Shown: one piece after another, positions 41,740 through 52,700 of the stretch
Layout: each line of letters opens with the position of its first letter
How positions within the stretch are numbered: the stretch's first letter is position 1
Origin: Bordetella parapertussis
Lineage (GTDB): Bacteria; Bacteroidota; Bacteroidia; Chitinophagales; Chitinophagaceae
Direction: 5' to 3'
Length of the DNA stretch: 58,131 bases
Assembly (NCBI GenBank): GCA_943331005.2
Contig: CALQJX020000024.1
Coordinates: 1-58,131, forward strand
Notes under the pieces: generated by a model
Database searches by the model: none
What the model saw: the letters and a program-made list of their open reading frames with translations, nothing else
Told to the model about the DNA's origin: nothing
Program-made: the position numbers and the translations under genes

Positions 41740-43764
41740 ATGGCAAACAGGTTGATCAACGAACAAAGCCCTTACTTACTGCAACACGCCCATAATCCGG
41801 TAGATTGGTATCCGTGGGGCGATGATGCTTTTATGCGGGCAAAACAGGAAAATAAACCCGTATTGGTGAGTATTGGCTACGCAGCCTGCCACTGGTGCCA
41901 TGTTATGGAGCGCGAGAGTTTTGAAGATCCGCAGATAGCTGAATACATGAATCAGCATTTTATCTGTGTAAAGGTCGACAGGGAAGAACATCCTGATGTA
42001 GATCATATGTACATGGATGCTGTTCAGGCAATTAGCGGTAGTGGCGGCTGGCCGCTCAATGTTTTTGTGACGCCTGAAAGAGCTCCTTTTTATGGTGGTA
42101 CATATTTTCCTCCCCGTCAGGCATACAACCGTCCTTCCTGGTCACAGTTGCTGCAGCGCATGGATCAGATATGGAACGAGCAACAGGATGAAGTGGCACA
42201 GCAGGCAGGGCAGATGTTGCAGCATCTCAGGCAGGCATCTATGCGAATAACCCCGGCTGAACGTACAACAGCAAACAAAGAAACAACACGAAAACTGGCA
42301 GAAACACTGCTTGCAATGGCCGATAAAGAAAAGGGCGGTTTTGGGAAAGCCCCCAAGTTTCCCGGCACTATGGCCATCAGTTTCCTACTGGAGCACTATC
42401 GTTATACCGGCCACCAGCCTTCTCTGGATCAGGCCTTACTGAGTCTTGACTGCATGACAAACGGCGGCATCTACGACCAACTGGGCGGAGGTTTTGCCAG
42501 ATATGCTACAGATGCTGACTGGCTTGCACCCCATTTTGAAAAGATGCTATATGATAATGCCTTGCTTATCATATCGTTATGCGATGCTTACCTCATAAAC
42601 AAGAGCGAAAAGTATAAGTCTGTAATAGAACAGACGATTGAATTTGTGGAGCGTGAATTGAAAGATCCCTCCGGAGGGTATTATTGCGCGCTCGACGCAG
42701 ACAGCGAAGGCGTGGAAGGTAAGTTTTACACCTTCACCTGGGAAGAATGGGAGGCTCATTCGGGCGATGTAACTGGTATGGTAGCACAATATTTTGGTGT
42801 ATCACCGGCCGGCAACTGGGAAGAGACAAATATCCTCCATGTGGCACGCAGTGTCTATGATATTGCAGCTGAGAAAAATTGTTCGGTTACAGAAGTAGAA
42901 GAGGCGATAGAAAAGGTAAAAAACAACCTGCTGCAGGCACGGGGGTTGAGGCCACGTCCGCAAACGGATGACAAGTGTCTTTTGTCTTGGAACGCGTTGA
43001 TGAACAGTGCGCTATGCAAGGCGGCTGCAACACTGAATAATGAAGCGTATGCTACACGTGCAGTAACGCACATGGCCTGGATGCTGGAAGCCTATACCAG
43101 CGCAGATTGCAGCCTTTTGCACACCTGGAAGAATGGCGTGGCACGTATACCTGCCAAGCTCGATGATTATGCGTATCTGGTTCAGTCAATGATGCAGTTA
43201 ACATCCCTTTCCGGCAACGAAAAATATGCGATAAAAGCGGGTGAAATAATGAACACTGTTATTGCAGAATTCGGCAGGGAAGATGGCTTCTTTTATTACA
43301 CACCCGTTTCCCAGAAAGATATCCCTGTTCGTAAGGTGGATCTCTATGATGGTGCTACCCCTTCGCCCAATTCTGTGATGGCCCAGAACCTGTGGTTATG
43401 TGGTATGAGTATGGACAACAGTGAATGGATAGAACGGTCGGAAGTGATGGTGAGAGCAATGACTGAAACAGCAGTGAGGTATGCTTATTCTTTCAGTTTA
43501 TGGGGGCAACTGATGCAGCGGCAGGTAATGGGTATGAAAACGCTGGTTTGTTCAGGAAAAGAGGCACGGGCTGCAGCAACAGAAATTAGAGCGAAAGGCT
43601 TACCGAACCTATATTTGCTTACTTGTGAAAAAGAAATATGCAATTTGCCGCTTCTTCAAAAAAAATTTTTTAACGGTAATTTGTATATATTTGTTTGCTC
43701 GGAACAGGCATGCCTATCACCTGTAATCAGTGTTAATGAGGCTTTGGGCCTTGTTGCATTGTAG
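41740..43764 (+). CDS. Thioredoxin domain protein, YyaL/SPATA20 (DUF255) family
   Basis: 674 residues. The N-terminal DUF255 thioredoxin-like domain begins [21 protein letters not shown] (3-23; key N, S, PYL, HNPVDWY), with the redox-like CHWC (Cys50-Cys53) in [15 protein letters not shown]. It is followed by [14 protein letters not shown] and [14 protein letters not shown] long (alpha/alpha) barrel-like region (about 170-620) contains [11 protein letters not shown] and [29 protein letters not shown] (N-terminal part of an N-acylglucosamine 2-epimerase-like fold). Function unknown; members are found from bacteria to human SPATA20. Start ATG 41740 matches the conserved N-terminus; an earlier in-frame ATG at 41713 adds 9 residues. 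A long A/T run near the 3' end of the gene (43657-43672) is a possible slippage site. Confidence 0.9.
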   Translation: MANRLINEQSPYLLQHAHNPVDWYPWGDDAFMRAKQENKPVLVSIGYAACHWCHVMERESFEDPQIAEYMNQHFICVKVDREEHPDVDHMYMDAVQAISGSGGWPLNVFVTPERAPFYGGTYFPPRQAYNRPSWSQLLQRMDQIWNEQQDEVAQQAGQMLQHLRQASMRITPAERTTANKETTRKLAETLLAMADKEKGGFGKAPKFPGTMAISFLLEHYRYTGHQPSLDQALLSLDCMTNGGIYDQLGGGFARYATDADWLAPHFEKMLYDNALLIISLCDAYLINKSEKYKSVIEQTIEFVERELKDPSGGYYCALDADSEGVEGKFYTFTWEEWEAHSGDVTGMVAQYFGVSPAGNWEETNILHVARSVYDIAAEKNCSVTEVEEAIEKVKNNLLQARGLRPRPQTDDKCLLSWNALMNSALCKAAATLNNEAYATRAVTHMAWMLEAYTSADCSLLHTWKNGVARIPAKLDDYAYLVQSMMQLTSLSGNEKYAIKAGEIMNTVIAEFGREDGFFYYTPVSQKDIPVRKVDLYDGATPSPNSVMAQNLWLCGMSMDNSEWIERSEVMVRAMTETAVRYAYSFSLWGQLMQRQVMGMKTLVCSGKEARAAATEIRAKGLPNLYLLTCEKEICNLPLLQKKFFNGNLYIFVCSEQACLSPVISVNEALGLVAL

Positions 43765-43944
43765 AATTAAATGTTAAAAAAATGACGAATTTCAATTTTT
43801 TATTGGGTTTGAACAGGTAACATTTTTTCGCCGACGCTTGTATTTTTCAAAAAAACTTTGAATATTGTGCATCGGTTTTGTGCGGTAGGTGACAATTGTA
43901 GTAATTTATTAGTTGCAAAAATTGCAAAAACAATAGACAGTAGT

Positions 43945-45207
43945 ATGAAAAAAACTTCCCTGAAGGTCTCGGCTTTAGCATTGTTAGCGCTTGCTGCAAG
44001 CTGCGGAAATCCGACCTCCAACGGCCAGCTTGTAGGTGATCAAACGAGGATGAGTTATAAGGCACCATTGCCTATAGGTATGATGTACGTACCCTCAGGT
44101 TCCTTCAAGATGGGCGCCAGCGATGAGGATGTACGCGGCAGAAATGACGCTACAGTACACACCGTGCAGATGGTCGGCTTTTACATGGATGCAACTGAAA
44201 TTTCCAATCAGGAATATCGCCAGTATACCAACTGGGTACGCGACTCTATTGCAAATACTATTCTCGGTAATTTTAAAGATAATCCGGATGGTACACAGCG
44301 AGTTGATTACAAAAGGATCAACTGGAAAGATCCTGAGTTGCAGGATCAGCTGGCATCTCTTTATGTTCCTGCAGAGCAGTCTGGCTGGGGCAGAAAAGAA
44401 ATGGATGCTACCAAACTGGTTTATACTTACCGAACATTCGATTATGCAGGCTCTATTCAGCATCCTACAGAATCACGCAGCAAGTATATAGTTCAGCACG
44501 ATGTGCCTGCCTATCCTGATACTACAGTATGGATGCGTCAGTTCAACTACGCTTTCAATGAGCCTATAGCTATGCAGTACTTCTGGTTCCCTGGCTTCAA
44601 CAGGTACCCAGTAGTGGGCGTAAACCACAAACAGGCTACCGCATTCTGTAACTGGAGGACAAATATCTGGGTTGCAGAGCGCGATAAAGCTCATATGTAT
44701 ACAGAACACAGGTTCCGTCTCCCAACAGAGCAGGAATGGGAGTGGGCAGCACGTGGCGGCCGCAACCAGTCACCTTATCCATGGGGTGGTCCTTACATCA
44801 TCAACAAAAAAGGCTGTTACCTTGCCAACTTCAAACCTCTTCGTGGCAACTACGCTGCAGATGGTGGTCTGTACACAGTACCTGTTGATAAATACAACGC
44901 TAACGATTACGGTCTGAAGAATATGTCAGGTAACGTATCTGAGTGGACAGCATCAGCTTATTATGGTGGTTCTTACAACCAGATGTCTGATATGAACCCT
45001 AACGTCGCTTACAATGCAAAAGACAATGATCCGCTGTATATGAAACGTAAAGTGGTTCGTGGTGGTAGCTGGCGCGATGTGTCGTACTACCTGCAGGTTA
45101 GCACACGCGATTACGAATTCGAGGATACTTCAAAAGCATACATTGGTTTCCGTTGCGTATATACTGAGGTTGTACCAGCGCTCAGCAACAGGCGTCCAGT
45201 CAGGTAA
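43945..45207 (+). CDS. gldK: Gliding motility/T9SS lipoprotein GldK
   Basis: 420 residues from the ATG at 43945; the in-frame 43858 start would hide the signal. It is a lipoprotein (signal peptide 1-19, lipobox AASC, Cys20). The rest is an FGE-sulfatase (SUMF1-like) fold: MMYVPSGSFKMGASDEDVRG, MDATEISNQEYRQY, FRLPTEQEWEWAARGG, NVSEWTASAYY and the closing VVRGGSWRDVSY ... GFRCVYTEV. In Bacteroidota GldK (PorK) forms a large periplasmic ring with GldN (PorN), associated with the outer membrane and required for type IX secretion. It is the first gene of gldKLMN. The classic FGE catalytic Cys pair is not seen, as usual for GldK. Confidence 0.95.
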   Translation: MKKTSLKVSALALLALAASCGNPTSNGQLVGDQTRMSYKAPLPIGMMYVPSGSFKMGASDEDVRGRNDATVHTVQMVGFYMDATEISNQEYRQYTNWVRDSIANTILGNFKDNPDGTQRVDYKRINWKDPELQDQLASLYVPAEQSGWGRKEMDATKLVYTYRTFDYAGSIQHPTESRSKYIVQHDVPAYPDTTVWMRQFNYAFNEPIAMQYFWFPGFNRYPVVGVNHKQATAFCNWRTNIWVAERDKAHMYTEHRFRLPTEQEWEWAARGGRNQSPYPWGGPYIINKKGCYLANFKPLRGNYAADGGLYTVPVDKYNANDYGLKNMSGNVSEWTASAYYGGSYNQMSDMNPNVAYNAKDNDPLYMKRKVVRGGSWRDVSYYLQVSTRDYEFEDTSKAYIGFRCVYTEVVPALSNRRPVR

Positions 45208-45282
45208 TCACGAATTTTTAATACAGACTTCACCAAATAAGAAATTTCAAACTATTAACAGTAAAGTAAAACCGGATAGAAA

Positions 45283-46098
45283 ATGAATTCGATCGTATTA
45301 TTTTTTGAAACCGACAAGGGAAAATATTTTAAAAACCTGATCATCGGCCTTGGTGCCTCTGTGGTTCTGTTGGGTGCGCTTTTCAAGATACAGCACTGGC
45401 CAGGTGGTAGCATCATGCTCACACTGGGTATGTCTGTGGAAGTGTTCTTGTTTGCTCTTCTCGGTCTGCTCCCTCCTCACGCTGATTATTATTGGGAGCG
45501 TTTCTATCCGGATATCACTAAGAACCCACACGTTGACGCTGTTGAAAAACATGGTAAAGACGCACACAAAAAAGAGGGTTCTGCAGTGAAATCACTCGAT
45601 AAAATGATGGAAGATGCTGCTATCAATCCTCAGGTTATCAAACGTCTTGGCGAAAACTTCCAGAAGTTTGGTCAGACTGTAGACCAGATAAAAGATATCT
45701 CTGAAGTTACTTCTGCTACAGGTGCTTATTCTCAGAGCGCTCGTGAGGCTGCTAAAGCACTCGGCGAAATGAAAGAATCATTCTCTGGCGCTACAAAAAC
45801 AATGGGTGCTTTCAATAGTGCAGCCGATGACACTATGAAGTTCCACGATCAGGTGAAAGTTCTTTCTAAGAACTTGGGTACCCTCAATCAGATCTATGAA
45901 GTAGAACTGTCTGATGCGAACAACCACCTAAAAGCAATGAACAAATTCTACAGCAACCTGGTGAATGCTTCTGAGTCTATGGCAAACAGTGCTAAAGATG
46001 CAGCAAACACTAAAGAGCAGATCGCTCTTCTGGCTAAGAATCTTACTGTTCTCAATCAGATCTACGGCAATATGCTTTCTGCTATGCAGGGTCGCTAA
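45283..46098 (+). CDS. gldL: Gliding motility/T9SS inner-membrane protein GldL
   Basis: 271 residues. Two closely spaced membrane helices near the N-terminus (about 18-36 and 43-64) have the conserved KIQHWPGGSIMLTLGMSVE between them, and Glu in the second helix (MSVEVFLFALLG) is likely involved in proton translocation, as proposed for GldL/PorL. The remainder is a cytoplasmic helical region with Lys/Ala-rich coiled coils. GldL and GldM form the motor that energises T9SS. It lies 75 bases after gldK. Confidence 0.95.
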   Translation: MNSIVLFFETDKGKYFKNLIIGLGASVVLLGALFKIQHWPGGSIMLTLGMSVEVFLFALLGLLPPHADYYWERFYPDITKNPHVDAVEKHGKDAHKKEGSAVKSLDKMMEDAAINPQVIKRLGENFQKFGQTVDQIKDISEVTSATGAYSQSAREAAKALGEMKESFSGATKTMGAFNSAADDTMKFHDQVKVLSKNLGTLNQIYEVELSDANNHLKAMNKFYSNLVNASESMANSAKDAANTKEQIALLAKNLTVLNQIYGNMLSAMQGR

Positions 46099-46148
46099 TT
46101 GAATACAGAGTTTTAACTATATTACTAACTAATAGTAAAAGATAAATA

Positions 46149-47717
46149 ATGTCTATACCTAAAGAGCCGCGGCAGCTCATGATCAACCTGATGTATCTGG
46201 TGTTGACAGCCCTGCTGGCCCTAAATGTATCTAATGAGATCCTTAACGCCTTCAAAACGTTGAGCCTGAGTATCGACAAGTCAAACCAGTCGATAGAGCA
46301 GAAGACGGCTGAGATATATTCGGCTATCAAGGAGAATGAAAAACAACCAGGTCAGGCTGAAAAGGTTCGTCCTTACAGAGAAAAAGCTGATGAAGTTGTG
46401 AAACGTTCTGATGAAATGGTGAAATACCTGAACGATTGGAAGAAAAGGATAGTAATAGAAGGTGGTGGTTATTCAGAACATGATAGCACAATGCCTGATA
46501 AAATGGACAACATTGACGCTACTACTTTGCTGCTCGTTGAGAAGCGTGGTGCAGATACTCTGAGGCAGCGTATGCTTGCTATGCGTCAGTTCCTTCTTGA
46601 ACAGGTTAAACCAAGTGATTCAGGTGCAATGAGCAGAACAATGCCACTCAATGTAATGCCTGCAGTTAAAAATGACCATAACCCTACAGGCGACTGGGCT
46701 GTTGAGAACTTCGAGCATATGCCTGTAATGGCGGCACTCGCACTCTTCGCAAAATTCCAGAACGACGTTCGTGCCAGTCAGGCGTTGGTTATCAACAGGC
46801 TGTTTGAAGAGGCCCACTTGAAAGATATCAAATTCGATACTATTGCTGCAGTAGCGGTTCCCAAAACAAGCTATGCACTTGATGGTGATAAGATCGAAGC
46901 TTCTATCCTTCTTGCTGCGTTCAACAAAAGCAACAAACCTGAAGTAAAAGGCCTTTCTGGTGGTGGTACCACAAAACCAGCTGTAAATGGTGTTGTTCCT
47001 TGGGAAACAATCGCAAAAGGTACAGGTCTTCAGACTATCAAAGGCCGTATTGAACTGCAGACAGAACAGGGACCTATCACAAGGGATTGGAAATTCGAAT
47101 ACATGGTAGGTACCACTGGTGCTTCTATGCAGCTCGATAAGATGAACGTGTTTTATATAGGTGTTGACAACCCTGTTACAGTGGCTGCTGCCGGTTACTC
47201 TGTGGAAGATGTATCTCTTGACATACCTGGTGCTACAGTAAGAGATTCTGCAGTTAAAGGTCGCTATAATATCCGTGTAGATAAGATCGGTAAAGTTACC
47301 GTTGCTATCAAGGCGAAAACTAAAGAAGGTGGTGTTAAACAGGTTGGTAGTATGGATGTGCGTGTAAAACGTATTCCTGACCCAAGCGTAAGGGTTGGTT
47401 CTTCAAGCGGTGGTAACATGCCTGCATCTACTTTCAGGTTGCAGATCGCTCCGGCTGCTGTTCTTGAGAACTTCGACTTCGATGCTAAATTCAAAGTAAC
47501 AGCTTTCGAATTCAGTATGCTGCCTAAAGGAAGGGACATGATAGGTCCATTCAAGACTACAAGTAACATCGGCTGTCGTTTTGGTGACAAAGCAGATATC
47601 AAGAAAGCTATGGATATGGCAAGGCCTGGTGATAAGATATTCATTGAAAACATTAAGGCTGTTGGCCCTGATGGAAAAGTGAGAGATCTTGCTCCATTGG
47701 TGTTCTCATTGAATTAA
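46149..47717 (+). CDS. gldM: Gliding motility/T9SS motor protein GldM
   Basis: 522 residues. One N-terminal membrane helix (about 10-30, LMINLMYLVLTALLALNVS) places the rest in the periplasm, where four domains of GldM/PorM extend to the outer membrane. Signs of the family are the start PKEPRQLMINLMYLVLTALL and the opening of the periplasmic part with NEILNAFKTLSLSIDKSNQS. It pairs with GldL in the inner membrane to form the rotary-type motor and reaches the GldKN ring. It lies 50 bases after gldL and 64 before gldN, all in one transcript. Confidence 0.95.
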   Translation: MSIPKEPRQLMINLMYLVLTALLALNVSNEILNAFKTLSLSIDKSNQSIEQKTAEIYSAIKENEKQPGQAEKVRPYREKADEVVKRSDEMVKYLNDWKKRIVIEGGGYSEHDSTMPDKMDNIDATTLLLVEKRGADTLRQRMLAMRQFLLEQVKPSDSGAMSRTMPLNVMPAVKNDHNPTGDWAVENFEHMPVMAALALFAKFQNDVRASQALVINRLFEEAHLKDIKFDTIAAVAVPKTSYALDGDKIEASILLAAFNKSNKPEVKGLSGGGTTKPAVNGVVPWETIAKGTGLQTIKGRIELQTEQGPITRDWKFEYMVGTTGASMQLDKMNVFYIGVDNPVTVAAAGYSVEDVSLDIPGATVRDSAVKGRYNIRVDKIGKVTVAIKAKTKEGGVKQVGSMDVRVKRIPDPSVRVGSSSGGNMPASTFRLQIAPAAVLENFDFDAKFKVTAFEFSMLPKGRDMIGPFKTTSNIGCRFGDKADIKKAMDMARPGDKIFIENIKAVGPDGKVRDLAPLVFSLN

Positions 47718-47781
47718 TTTAGTAACTTAGTACCGGATCAGTTTAGTACAATAATTAACACAGTAAAAATTACAGAAGGAT

Positions 47782-48717
47782 ATGACCGTTCTGAAATCAT
47801 ATAAGCTTACAGTTGCAGCAATGCTCATGTTGTTAGGCAGTTCTGCATTTGCCCAGTCTGGCTCCGTTGACCCAATGGTTTCCGGTTCCAACTCAGGTGT
47901 AAATAAAGATTGGTTACCATCACGTACGCCGGATGGCGCTTATGATCGCATTCCTATGAAGGATCGCATGAGGCAGCCAATTCAATGGCAGTATATCAGG
48001 GAATCCGACATCCTTTGGAAAAAGAGGGTATGGAGGGAGATCGATACACGCGAAAAACAGAACGTTGCTTTCCGTTATGCAGGTGATGAGCATTCTGGTG
48101 GTGGTATGTTCATAGAAATTCTCATCGATGCTATCAAGAAAGGAAAGATAGTAGCGTATGGTACTTTCGATGACCGTTTCACAACTGTGCTCACTAAAGA
48201 GCAGATCATGGAAAAAGTTGCAGGAAAGCGCGATACAATAACTGTACTCGATCCTATTACAGGAGAAGAGATCCAGCAGACTCGTATCACTGACTTCAAA
48301 CCTGAAACTATTACTAAATACAGGATAAAAGAAGATTGGATATTCGACCGTAATCAGGGTCAGATGGTTGTTCGTATCGTAGGTATTGCACCTGTACAGG
48401 ATCTTTATGGTGACGACGGAGTATACCGTGGTCCACAGTCAATGTTCTGGTTGTACTACCCTGAGATTCGTGGTATCCTTGCTAACTATGAAGTATACAA
48501 TCCTCAGAACGATATGTATCGTGCTACATGGGATGAATTCTTTGAATCTCGTATGTTCTCCAGCAGGATCACTAAGGTCAGCAATCCTTTCGGTACTATC
48601 GGAGGTGGTTATGGCGAAAGCTTCCAGGATCGTATGAATCCAATGGAGTCTCTCTATGAAGGCAAAAAGACGGCTGAAGAGATCTTCAACAAAGAACACG
48701 ACATGTGGGTATATTAA
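47782..48717 (+). CDS. gldN: Gliding motility/T9SS protein GldN
   Basis: 311 residues. A signal peptide (about 1-24, cleavage after AFA near residue 24) precedes the GldN/PorN core; the segments RIPMKDRMRQPIQWQYIRES and WKKRVWREIDTREKQN are the characteristic region after the signal. The middle contains RIKEDWIFDRNQGQMVVRIV and the C-terminal part RATWDEFFESRMFSSRI. GldN forms the periplasmic ring with GldK that supports the translocon. It is the last gene of the operon; a terminator follows 51 bases after its stop. Confidence 0.95.
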   Translation: MTVLKSYKLTVAAMLMLLGSSAFAQSGSVDPMVSGSNSGVNKDWLPSRTPDGAYDRIPMKDRMRQPIQWQYIRESDILWKKRVWREIDTREKQNVAFRYAGDEHSGGGMFIEILIDAIKKGKIVAYGTFDDRFTTVLTKEQIMEKVAGKRDTITVLDPITGEEIQQTRITDFKPETITKYRIKEDWIFDRNQGQMVVRIVGIAPVQDLYGDDGVYRGPQSMFWLYYPEIRGILANYEVYNPQNDMYRATWDEFFESRMFSSRITKVSNPFGTIGGGYGESFQDRMNPMESLYEGKKTAEEIFNKEHDMWVY

Positions 48718-48768
48718 TATTCTTACACATTCTGCAAACGAAGTTTTACTAACTTTGTATAAAATATA

Positions 48769-48795
48769 AAAGCCTCCGTTTACGGGGGCTTTTTA
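48769..48795 (+). terminator. Terminator of gldKLMN
   Basis: The stem aaagcctccg against cgggggcttt (one G-T pair) with a 4- to 5-base loop is followed by further T residues. It lies 51 bases after the gldN stop. Confidence 0.85.
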
Positions 48796-48834
48796 ATAAT
48801 TACCTAAATCAGGAACATTCTACAAATTGCTGTA

Positions 48835-49563
48835 ATGATGAACGCGGATAAACCAAGTCTGGAAGTTTGCCTTTCTCCTGCACTGTTGCATTTATACAAC
48901 ACTAAGGGGGCTGTTGTGGTTATTATTGACATTTTCAGAGCCACTTCCACCATTACTGCCGCGTTGCACAATGGTGCGAAATGTGTAGTTCCCGTTGCAT
49001 CAGTAAAGGAATGTATAGAATTGGGTAATACTATTCCAAACAGCCTTACGGCTGGTGAGCGAGACGGTAAGGTAGCTGAAGGCTTGCAGCATGGCAATTC
49101 TCCATTGGAATATCCTTCTGATTTCATTAAAGACAAAACACTGGTACTCACTACTACCAATGGAACACGTTTACTGCATATGGTGCAGGATGCATCCGAG
49201 ATTGTGATCGGTTCTTTTCTGAATCTTTCTGTGTTATCAGATTATCTCCTGGCTCAAAACAAAAATGTATTATTAGGCTGTGCTTCATGGAAAGATAAAT
49301 TCAATCTGGAAGATACGCTCTTTGCCGGCGCTGTAATAAACAGGATACAGCATGCTTTCGAGATCAATTGTGATGCTGCCAGAGGTGCTAGACATCTCTA
49401 TAATGCCACTGGTGGTAAAAATTATATAGAGTTCCTTAAAGATAGTTCCCACTATCGCAGGCTTTCTGCTTTCGGTCTGCAACACGATATGGAGTATTGT
49501 GCTACCCCCGATCTGCACCCCGTTGTGCCAAGATTACAGGGTGCTGAAATAGTTATTGCATAA
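48835..49563 (+). CDS. comB: 2-phosphosulfolactate phosphatase family protein
   Basis: 242 residues of the ComB family, which dephosphorylates 2-phosphosulfolactate to sulfolactate in coenzyme M and sulfonate biosynthesis. Characteristic segments are VVVIIDIFRATSTITAALHN (with DxxRATSTI, metal-binding), AGERDGKVAEGLQHGNSPLEY, LTTTNGTRLLHMV and LLGCASWKDKFNLEDTLFAGA. The length matches the family. The organism is unlikely to make coenzyme M. In Bacteroidota the gene may feed sulfonolipid (capnine) or other sulfonate synthesis; that is inference. Start could be either of the adjacent ATGs at 48835 or 48838. It has its own region after the gldKLMN terminator. Confidence 0.9.
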   Translation: MMNADKPSLEVCLSPALLHLYNTKGAVVVIIDIFRATSTITAALHNGAKCVVPVASVKECIELGNTIPNSLTAGERDGKVAEGLQHGNSPLEYPSDFIKDKTLVLTTTNGTRLLHMVQDASEIVIGSFLNLSVLSDYLLAQNKNVLLGCASWKDKFNLEDTLFAGAVINRIQHAFEINCDAARGARHLYNATGGKNYIEFLKDSSHYRRLSAFGLQHDMEYCATPDLHPVVPRLQGAEIVIA

Positions 49564-49613
49564 CATAGTATCTGTAGTGTTCCTGCAAATAAAAGTAGTG
49601 CATTTATATTCCG

Positions 49614-49621
49614 TATATTTG
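49614..49621 (+). promoter_or_regulatory. Candidate -7 element of the second adhesin gene (TATATTTG)
   Basis: TATATTTG matches the TAnnTTTG consensus. It would give a leader of about 125 bases before the chosen start at 49755. No TTG at the -33 spacing was found. Confidence 0.4.
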
Positions 49622-49754
49622 CGTTAAGTTAATTTTATTATGTTGATAAATATGTATTGGTTTGCTAACAAACCAATGCAGTTGTGCGCCTTTTAATCAT
49701 CGCAGTTTGAATTTGTATTTTATGTTATCTAATTATAAGAAAAGAATGCCCTCT

Positions 49755-52700
49755 ATGAATAAAATAGTACTAACCCTGCTGGCAATTTTGTTTTCATTTG
49801 CAGCCTTTGCAGCGTTGCCTCCCATTACGGGCACAGCTAGTATCTGTGAAGGTAGTACTACCACACTGAGTAATGCTACACCCGGTGGTACATGGAGCAG
49901 TGGTACTGTTAGCATTGCCACTATTGGTTCAGCGACAGGTGTAGTTGCAGGCATAGCTGCAGGTACGACAACCATTACCTATACCGATGGAGTAAGTTCA
50001 GTATATGCAGTTGTTACGGTCAATGCAGTGCCAGCTGCTATAACAGGAAGCTCTGTAGTATGTTTAGGCGGTTCTGCTACTTTGGCAAACGTTACACCCG
50101 GTGGTATTTGGGTGAGCAGCAACCCTGCTATAGCTAGTATTAGTTTCTCTACAGGAGTTGTTACCGGTGTATCATTGGGAACTGCATCTATTTCCTATAC
50201 AGTGCCTTCGGGATGCTCAGCAATGAGGGTCATAACAGTAAATCCTATACCTGTAGTAACCTTAGCCAGTTCTATTGTTTGTGTAGGTACTACTACAACA
50301 TTTACAGCTTCTCCTATAGGGGGTGTATGGAGTATGTTACCTACAGGCATTGCCAGTGTAGCAGGGGCGGGTATAACCGGACTTGCAGTAGGTACTACGG
50401 TACTCAATTATACTGCAGGAGGATGCGCTACGACACGTTCGCTCACCGTAAATGCTGCTATTGGTAGCATTACCGGCCCATCTACTGTATGTGTTGGGTC
50501 AGCTATAACACTCATTAACTCTACATCTGGTGGCACATGGTCTTCAGCAAATCCGGCGGTTGCCAACATCAGCAGTTCGACAGGTATACTAACAGGTAAT
50601 TCTGTAGGTACTACAACAGTATCTTACAATGTTACAGGTTGTATCGCTACAACTGTTATTACAGTGAATGGTGCACCAACAGGTATAACAGGTCCTGCAA
50701 GTGTTTGTGTAGGTTCGGTAATTACACTTACCGGCTTTGGTGCAGTTTCTGCCACCTGGTCATCGGGTACCACCTCTGTTGCAACGGTAGGCACCTCAGG
50801 CAATGTAACAGGAGTAGCAGCAGGTACTTCAGTAATAACTTACAATACAGGTTGTGGCTCTACAACCAGAATAGTTTCTGTAAATTCTTCCTGTGCGGGT
50901 ACGCCGGTTCCGGGAGCTGCTTCTGTCAGTGCATCTGTAGTTTGCAGTGGTACAGCTCTGGTACTTAGTTTACCGGCATACACACCGGTTTGCGGACATG
51001 CTATACAGTGGCAGTATTCTCCGGATGGTCTTTCATGGACCAATTTGCCCGGGGCAACAACTGCGCCATTTACATATATGCCTACTGCAGCCTATTACTA
51101 TCGTTGTGGTATCACATGCGTAGCCGGTGGCACTTCTGCCTTCTCTGGTCCTGTGCATGTGACGGTGGATTTTTCAATTGCTGCTCATTCCATCATAAGC
51201 GCACCGGATACTGCATGTTCTGCCACCCATTTCTATATAGCTGCATGTGGTGTTTCTCCTTCGTTCAGCGCTGTAACATTCTTTGGCGATGGCGATAGTA
51301 CACTCACTGCATTGAGTACTACTACACTTAGCGATGCGCATATCTTTCACACCTATACATTGCCCGGCACCTATTCAGTTACACAAATAATGTATAATGG
51401 TGCAACAGCTGTGGATACTGTTACATTCAATTATGTGTATAATTTCTGCCGTACACTACCTATTCGCTTCTATCACGATAATAACAGCAATTGTATTTAT
51501 GATGGTGCAGATCAGTTAAATGTTGCAGCCGTATCGGTTCGTATAGATTCCAATGGTGTTCCTGTAGATACTATTACAGCAACTACAGGCTTCTTTTACA
51601 AGGCATATGGTGCTCCGGGTACTGTTTATGCATTCAGGCCATACTCTGTTTCAGGAGGACTTATAGTAGCGTGCCCTGCTACTACAGTTATCTATGACAC
51701 AATAGTTTCTTACACCAATACATATCAGCTCAAGTATTTCGGTGTCAGGTGCGGTGCGCCTACATCTGGTTTCGATCTTAAAGTAAATGCTACTTCTGCA
51801 ACCGGCCGTCATACACAACGTTTCGACATTATAGTGAGCAACTTCTATTGTTCCGCAACTTCTCCGGTAGTGAAGCTTACATTCAGTCCTAAATACGGTT
51901 ATTTTCCGGGTACTTTCCCTTGCTATATGACTACTCCGTTGCCTACTTCTGTAGCAGGTAATACTATGACATGGAATCTGAGCGCTCTTTCTGCAAATGC
52001 TACCAGAACTATAACTGTGTGGCTGGAAAGACCGTCTACTATAGGTCCATGGTTGATTCCAGGAGATACAGTGCATAGTGAGATATCAGTAAGTCCTACG
52101 GTTGGCGATTTCGATATCTCTAACAATGTTATCACCAAGATAGATACAGTACGTTCTTCTTTCGATCCGAATGATATTGTAGTGGCACCGGAAGGAAATA
52201 TACTGCCATGTACACAGTTGCAATACAAAGTAAGGTTCGAGAACACAGGCAATGATACTGCACGTAATATTTATGTACTCGATACGCTATCATCACAATT
52301 AGATCCCTCAAGCCTGCAGGCTGTTATTGCTTCTCACCCTATGAATATTGCAGTGATCAATGATGGTGTTCGCAATATTGCTAAATTCGAATTCCCGAAT
52401 ATCAATCTGCCAGACAGTTCACATCACAATCTGTGCAGCGGTACATTTATCTTCAATATAAAGGCAAGGAGTACTTTGCCCGATGGCTTAGAGATAAGGA
52501 ACAGGGTAGGTATTTACTTCGACGAGAATCCCGTTGTTATGACCAATGAAGTGGTAAACACTGGTGGCATACCTGCCATTACCGGACCTGCCAATGCCTG
52601 TATCGGTTATCCTTCACAGTACTACAATCTCATGCCTTCAGGTTATTGGGCCAGCAGCACACCTGCAGTTGGGTCTATAGGCACAGCAGGTATTGTTAGT

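Noticed and set aside
43657..43672. Run of A followed by T near the end of the YyaL-type gene as a frameshift or pseudogene sign
   Set aside because: The frame is intact through the run and the length matches the family, so it is only a possible slippage site.
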